This document shows positions 6,689-9,467 of a stretch of DNA of 9,467 nucleotides, in pieces. Position 1 is the first letter of the stretch. Each line of letters opens with the position of its first letter. The stretch spans positions 1 through 9,467 of the forward strand of contig JACCLJ010000110.1 in NCBI GenBank assembly GCA_013425425.1, read 5' to 3'. This stretch comes from Microcaldota archaeon. Lineage in GTDB: Archaea; Micrarchaeota; Micrarchaeia; Anstonellales; Bilamarchaeaceae. The notes below the pieces were generated by a model. It did no database searches. It was not told the origin of the DNA and saw only the letters and a list, made by a program, of their open reading frames with translations. A program made the translations under genes and the position numbers.

Positions 6689-7036
6689 ATGCCCGAAGAA
6701 ATAGCCGAAAAGAAGGGAGGAAAAATAGAGGAGATACTCAACGAGATGAAGGCCGAGGGGATAGGCGGTGCGCTTGCAAGGAAGGACGGTGTCATAATCC
6801 ACTCGACAATCGCGCTTCCGGACATAGCGCCGGGCCTGATCACGCGCTGCGCAAACATTTCCGAAGCCATAATGGCCAGGATGAAAAACAGCCAGAAAGA
6901 AATCGAAATCGCGTTTGCAAACGGCACCATCGTGGCCGTCCCTATGAAGAATTATATTTTCTACGGGATCGCGAAATCGAAGGATGAAAAAAGAAAGGTG
7001 CTCGAATACTCAAAAAAGGCAGGCAGCGTCATCTAG
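6689..7036 (+). CDS. Roadblock/LC7-domain protein
   Basis: This small 115-residue protein is one roadblock/LC7 domain. An N-terminal helix (KIEEILNEMKAEG, about 12-24) leads to IGGALARKDGVIIHST, the usual beta hairpin with the DG turn. A long helix (about 47-66) follows, then IEIAFANGTIVAVPMKNYIF as the central strands and a C-terminal helix with KDEKRKVLEY. No membrane segment or signal peptide is seen. Roadblock proteins usually dimerise and act as scaffolds or regulators of small Ras-like GTPases (MglB with MglA, for example) or of other nucleotide-binding proteins. No GTPase is in this window, but the adjacent KaiC-like protein is an obvious candidate partner. The frame also opens at GTG 6680 and ATG 6683. 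I chose ATG 6689 because AGGTGAT at 6678-6684 is a near-ideal Shine-Dalgarno site 4 bases before it. The stop is followed after 9 bases by tldD. Confidence 0.88.
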   Translation: MPEEIAEKKGGKIEEILNEMKAEGIGGALARKDGVIIHSTIALPDIAPGLITRCANISEAIMARMKNSQKEIEIAFANGTIVAVPMKNYIFYGIAKSKDEKRKVLEYSKKAGSVI

Positions 7037-7045
7037 GTCCTACCC

Positions 7046-8356
7046 ATGGAATATGCCAGACTGCTCTCCGAATACGATTATGCGGACGTCCGGATTGAGC
7101 GGGGGGCGGATTCGCTCGTGACGCTGAAGGACAGCGAGACGAAAGTGAATGCAGGCAATTTTTTCGGGATATCCGTCCGCGTTTTAAAGAACGGCGCATG
7201 GGGGTTCGCATCATCCAACCTTCCCGAAACCGGCATCGGGAAACTGCTCAGGAAAGCGGAATCGCTCGCGGCCATAAGCAGAAGCACCAGCTCCGTTTCG
7301 GAAGTCAGGCCCGAAAAAAAGCGGATACAGGAGCGTTTCCGGATAACGCCGGCGGAGGAGCAGGTTTCCGAACTCCTCGGGGTTAAGAAACTCATGGAAG
7401 GGAAGGACATCTTCTCCACGATGCTTTCCTGCAGCGATGCGCGCACGACTTCGGAATTCTACAGTTCGGAAGGCTCCGAAATAATACAGGAATACTCCCA
7501 TACCTATCTTTCCTGCCTTGCCGTCGCGCGGTGCGGCACGACCATACAGCGTGCCGTTGAAACCGCGGCTTCCAGGAAAGGCTTTCGCGGACTCGCGCTG
7601 GATACGCCATGCATAAGCGCAAGGGAAAGGGTGCAGAGGCTCCTGAAGGCGAAGCGGCCCCCGAAAGGAAGATTCGGCGCAGTACTCGATCCCGAGATGA
7701 CCGGGGTGCTGACCCACGAGGTCGTAGGCCACGCATCCGAAGCGGACAGCGTCGCATCCTCCGAATCGATTTTCGCCGGAAAACGCGGCATGAAGATAGC
7801 AAACGGGCTTGTGAATATCGTGGACGACCCGTCCGCGCCGTATTTCGGCCATTATGCCTATGATGACGAAGGCGTAAAGGGAAAAAAGGTCGGGATAATA
7901 AAGAACGGGGTGCTTGCCGAATACCTCAATTCGAGGGAAACCGCCAGGGAAACGGGCGCCGTTCCCAACGGCCACGCGCGCGCAGAGGACGTTTCGCGCG
8001 TTCCAATCGTGCGCATGAGCAACACGTTCTTCCTTCCTGGAAAGGATTCGAAAGGGAGCGTTTTCGATCTGCGGAGCGGAATCTATCTGAAAGGCATGCT
8101 TGGCGGAAGCGTAGACACATTTACCGGGGGATTCATGTTCAAGGCCGAAGAGGCATACAGGATAAAAAACGGCGCGGAAGAGGACCTGCTGAGGGACGTC
8201 GCCATAACCGGGAACATCCTTGACGTGCTCAAGAACATCGCCGCAGTGGGAAAGGATTTCGGCACAAGCCCAGGCGTCTGCGGCAAGTTCGGCCAGGGCG
8301 TTCCCGTGGAGGATGGCGGCCCCCACATAAGGGTGAACGGCATAGTGGTAGGATAA
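7046..8356 (+). CDS. tldD: TldD-family metallopeptidase
   Basis: This 436-residue protein belongs to the TldD/PmbA peptidase family, whose bacterial TldD-TldE pair degrades unfolded peptides and matures peptide antibiotics such as microcin B17. It keeps the TldD zinc signature HEVVGHASEAD (H224, E225, H229) and the C-terminal SPGVCGKFGQ, in which C412 is the expected third metal ligand. This makes it the catalytic TldD rather than the metal-less TldE/PmbA type. The N-terminal region has the usual VRVLKNGAWGFASS (45-57). GSVDTFTGGFMF (354-365) is typical of the C-terminal domain. The length is somewhat short of the roughly 480-residue E. coli protein but usual for archaeal members. No signal peptide is seen, so it is cytoplasmic. 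No TldE gene is next to it. A weak AGGT at 7035-7038 lies at the spacing used by the preceding gene, and the stop overlaps the following ATG by one base. Confidence 0.93.
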   Translation: MEYARLLSEYDYADVRIERGADSLVTLKDSETKVNAGNFFGISVRVLKNGAWGFASSNLPETGIGKLLRKAESLAAISRSTSSVSEVRPEKKRIQERFRITPAEEQVSELLGVKKLMEGKDIFSTMLSCSDARTTSEFYSSEGSEIIQEYSHTYLSCLAVARCGTTIQRAVETAASRKGFRGLALDTPCISARERVQRLLKAKRPPKGRFGAVLDPEMTGVLTHEVVGHASEADSVASSESIFAGKRGMKIANGLVNIVDDPSAPYFGHYAYDDEGVKGKKVGIIKNGVLAEYLNSRETARETGAVPNGHARAEDVSRVPIVRMSNTFFLPGKDSKGSVFDLRSGIYLKGMLGGSVDTFTGGFMFKAEEAYRIKNGAEEDLLRDVAITGNILDVLKNIAAVGKDFGTSPGVCGKFGQGVPVEDGGPHIRVNGIVVG

Positions 8357-9467
8357 TGGATGCGATTGTTTTTCTTGCAGGCATCCTGCTTGGAATCGCG
8401 GCAGGCCTTCTCCCGGGCATCCATCCGAACAGTATCGCCTCCATGCTCTCAACCGTTCCTCTAGACGCCGGCCTGCTCGCACTGCTCCTGATAGCGATGT
8501 TTCCCGCAAACATAATCGCGTCATTCATACCCGCGGTGTTTTTCGGAATTCCTGATGAAAGCACGTTCATAAGCGCCCTCCCGGGCCAGAGAATGACCCT
8601 CCAGGGAAAGGGCCTCACCGCCATGAAAACTATCCTTCTCTCCATTCTGGTCGCCACCGCCTTTTCGGCCCTCCTCTTATACCCGTCGCTCTTTCTCTTT
8701 CCGTTTGCCTACTCGCTGATTTCCCCGTTCCTGAAATACATTGTTCTCGGCCTTTCGGCAATCCTCATCATCCGGAGCAAAAATCCCCTGCTCGCCCTAC
8801 CCGTCTTCCTGTGTGCGGGCCTGCTCGGTTATTTCTCCCTTAATAGCGGGATTTACGACCCCTTCATGCCGCTCTTCTCCGGGATGTTCGCGGTGGGTTC
8901 GCTCCTCAGCATAACGGAGAGCAGGATACCCGAACAAAAGAAGGAGGAGCCGTTCAGCAAGGCGCTGCTGCCCTACATCCTGCTCGGGGTGCTTTTCGGC
9001 ATGTTCGCCGACCTCCTGCCCGGGATAAGCTCGCCTGCGCAGGTCGCGGTTTTCATGGGGCTTGCCGTCCCGATGGATTCCCTCGCCTATCTCTCCTCAA
9101 TCGGTTCGATATCCATCTCCCAGGCCGCCTTTTCCTTATCTACGGAAGTTTCGATGGATAAATCCCGCGTCGGAACTACGGCATGGCTGTCGGAATTCAC
9201 GGATATCGGGCAGAACCTGCCGCTTCTCACCGCATTTTTTCTGCTCAGCGCGGCCATAACCGCGTTTCTTCTTTATACCGCAAGAAAAAAGATAAGCGCG
9301 ATCGCAACCCTCAACTCAAGGCCGATAGCAATAGTCCTGATCGTCTATCTTTTCGCCATAACGGCGCTGCTCGACGGCTTCACCGGAATAGCGATTTTCG
9401 CCGTCGCATCCGCGCTCGGCTGGGTAACCGTCCGGCTTGGCGTTGAACGGACGCAGCTCATGGGTGC
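8356..9467 (+). CDS. TctA-like (COG1784-type) integral membrane protein, partial
   Basis: Translation from ATG 8356 gives 370 codons with no stop before the window end. It is very hydrophobic, with about 9-11 likely membrane segments (for example near 3-20, 38-63, 92-118, 125-140, 145-160, 170-186, 203-224, 286-307, 322-339 and 341-358). GLLPGIHPN (17-25) and FFGIPDESTFISALPGQRMTLQGKG-type residues (62-86) match the conserved loops of the TctA permease family, in which GxxPG and FGIPG are hallmarks. The archaeal subgroup with PGIHPN is usually annotated as a predicted TctA-family membrane protein of about 400 residues. A second LLPGI at 220-224 suggests an internal duplication. TctA normally works with TctB and the periplasmic binding protein TctC in tricarboxylate uptake; neither is seen here, so the substrate is unknown. 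The start shares one base with the tldD stop (TAATG), implying translational coupling with the peptidase. Confidence 0.85.
   Translation, partial: MDAIVFLAGILLGIAAGLLPGIHPNSIASMLSTVPLDAGLLALLLIAMFPANIIASFIPAVFFGIPDESTFISALPGQRMTLQGKGLTAMKTILLSILVATAFSALLLYPSLFLFPFAYSLISPFLKYIVLGLSAILIIRSKNPLLALPVFLCAGLLGYFSLNSGIYDPFMPLFSGMFAVGSLLSITESRIPEQKKEEPFSKALLPYILLGVLFGMFADLLPGISSPAQVAVFMGLAVPMDSLAYLSSIGSISISQAAFSLSTEVSMDKSRVGTTAWLSEFTDIGQNLPLLTAFFLLSAAITAFLLYTARKKISAIATLNSRPIAIVLIVYLFAITALLDGFTGIAIFAVASALGWVTVRLGVERTQLMG

Noticed and set aside
5936..6802. A 288-codon open frame on the minus strand, opposite the KaiC-like and roadblock genes
   Set aside because: The plus-strand frames carry recognised domains and operon spacing. 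The antisense protein has shadow-type composition and crosses two gene boundaries.
7211..8524. A 437-codon open frame on the minus strand, opposite tldD
   Set aside because: It mirrors a clear TldD gene with intact signature motifs. The antisense product is rich in Arg, Cys, His and Tyr with no recognisable motif, has no promoter or ribosome-binding site, and runs across the junction into the next gene, so it is a by-product of plus-strand codon use.

Overview
The window reads as a compact archaeal chromosome segment of about 50% GC with no gene-free stretch longer than about 90 bases. The archaeal signs are a family B replicative-type DNA polymerase with a C-terminal PCNA-binding box, transketolase split into two genes, a KaiC/RAD55-like protein paired with a roadblock protein, AT-rich TATA-like elements about 26 bases before first genes, and Shine-Dalgarno sites of the GGAGG/GGTGAT type inside operons. 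The lineage cannot be fixed from this stretch. An uncultivated euryarchaeal or DPANN-type genome (for example Micrarchaeota/Diapherotrites-like) is a guess.

Left half, minus strand, read from right to left: a complete 789-residue family B DNA polymerase (3498-5867); a 333-residue multi-spanning membrane protein of unknown function (2419-3420); then a tight three-gene sugar-phosphate operon of ribulose-phosphate 3-epimerase (1668-2336), transketolase N-terminal subunit (826-1683) and transketolase C-terminal subunit (1-824, cut by the window edge). The epimerase and the two-part transketolase together make most of the non-oxidative pentose phosphate interconversion, the likely source of ribose and erythrose phosphates in an archaeon lacking the oxidative branch. 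No transaldolase or ribose-5-phosphate isomerase is present here.

Right half, plus strand: a second tight operon starts from a divergent promoter region (5868-5956) shared with the polymerase. It encodes a KaiC/RAD55-type RecA-fold protein whose nucleotide-binding and catalytic motifs are degenerate (5957-6679), a small roadblock/LC7 protein (6689-7036), a TldD-family metallopeptidase with no adjacent TldE partner (7046-8356), and a TctA-like (COG1784-type) integral membrane protein that runs off the window (8356-9467). Gaps are 9 bases, 9 bases and a one-base TAATG overlap, so the four are very probably co-transcribed.

The most interesting item is this right-hand operon: a predicted catalytically dead KaiC-like protein next to a roadblock scaffold, coupled to a peptidase and a membrane permease-like protein. 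Each family is known. The combination and the loss of the ATPase motifs are what deserve a second look. A joint function is inference only. No RNA genes, CRISPR arrays, insertion sequences or notable repeats were seen.
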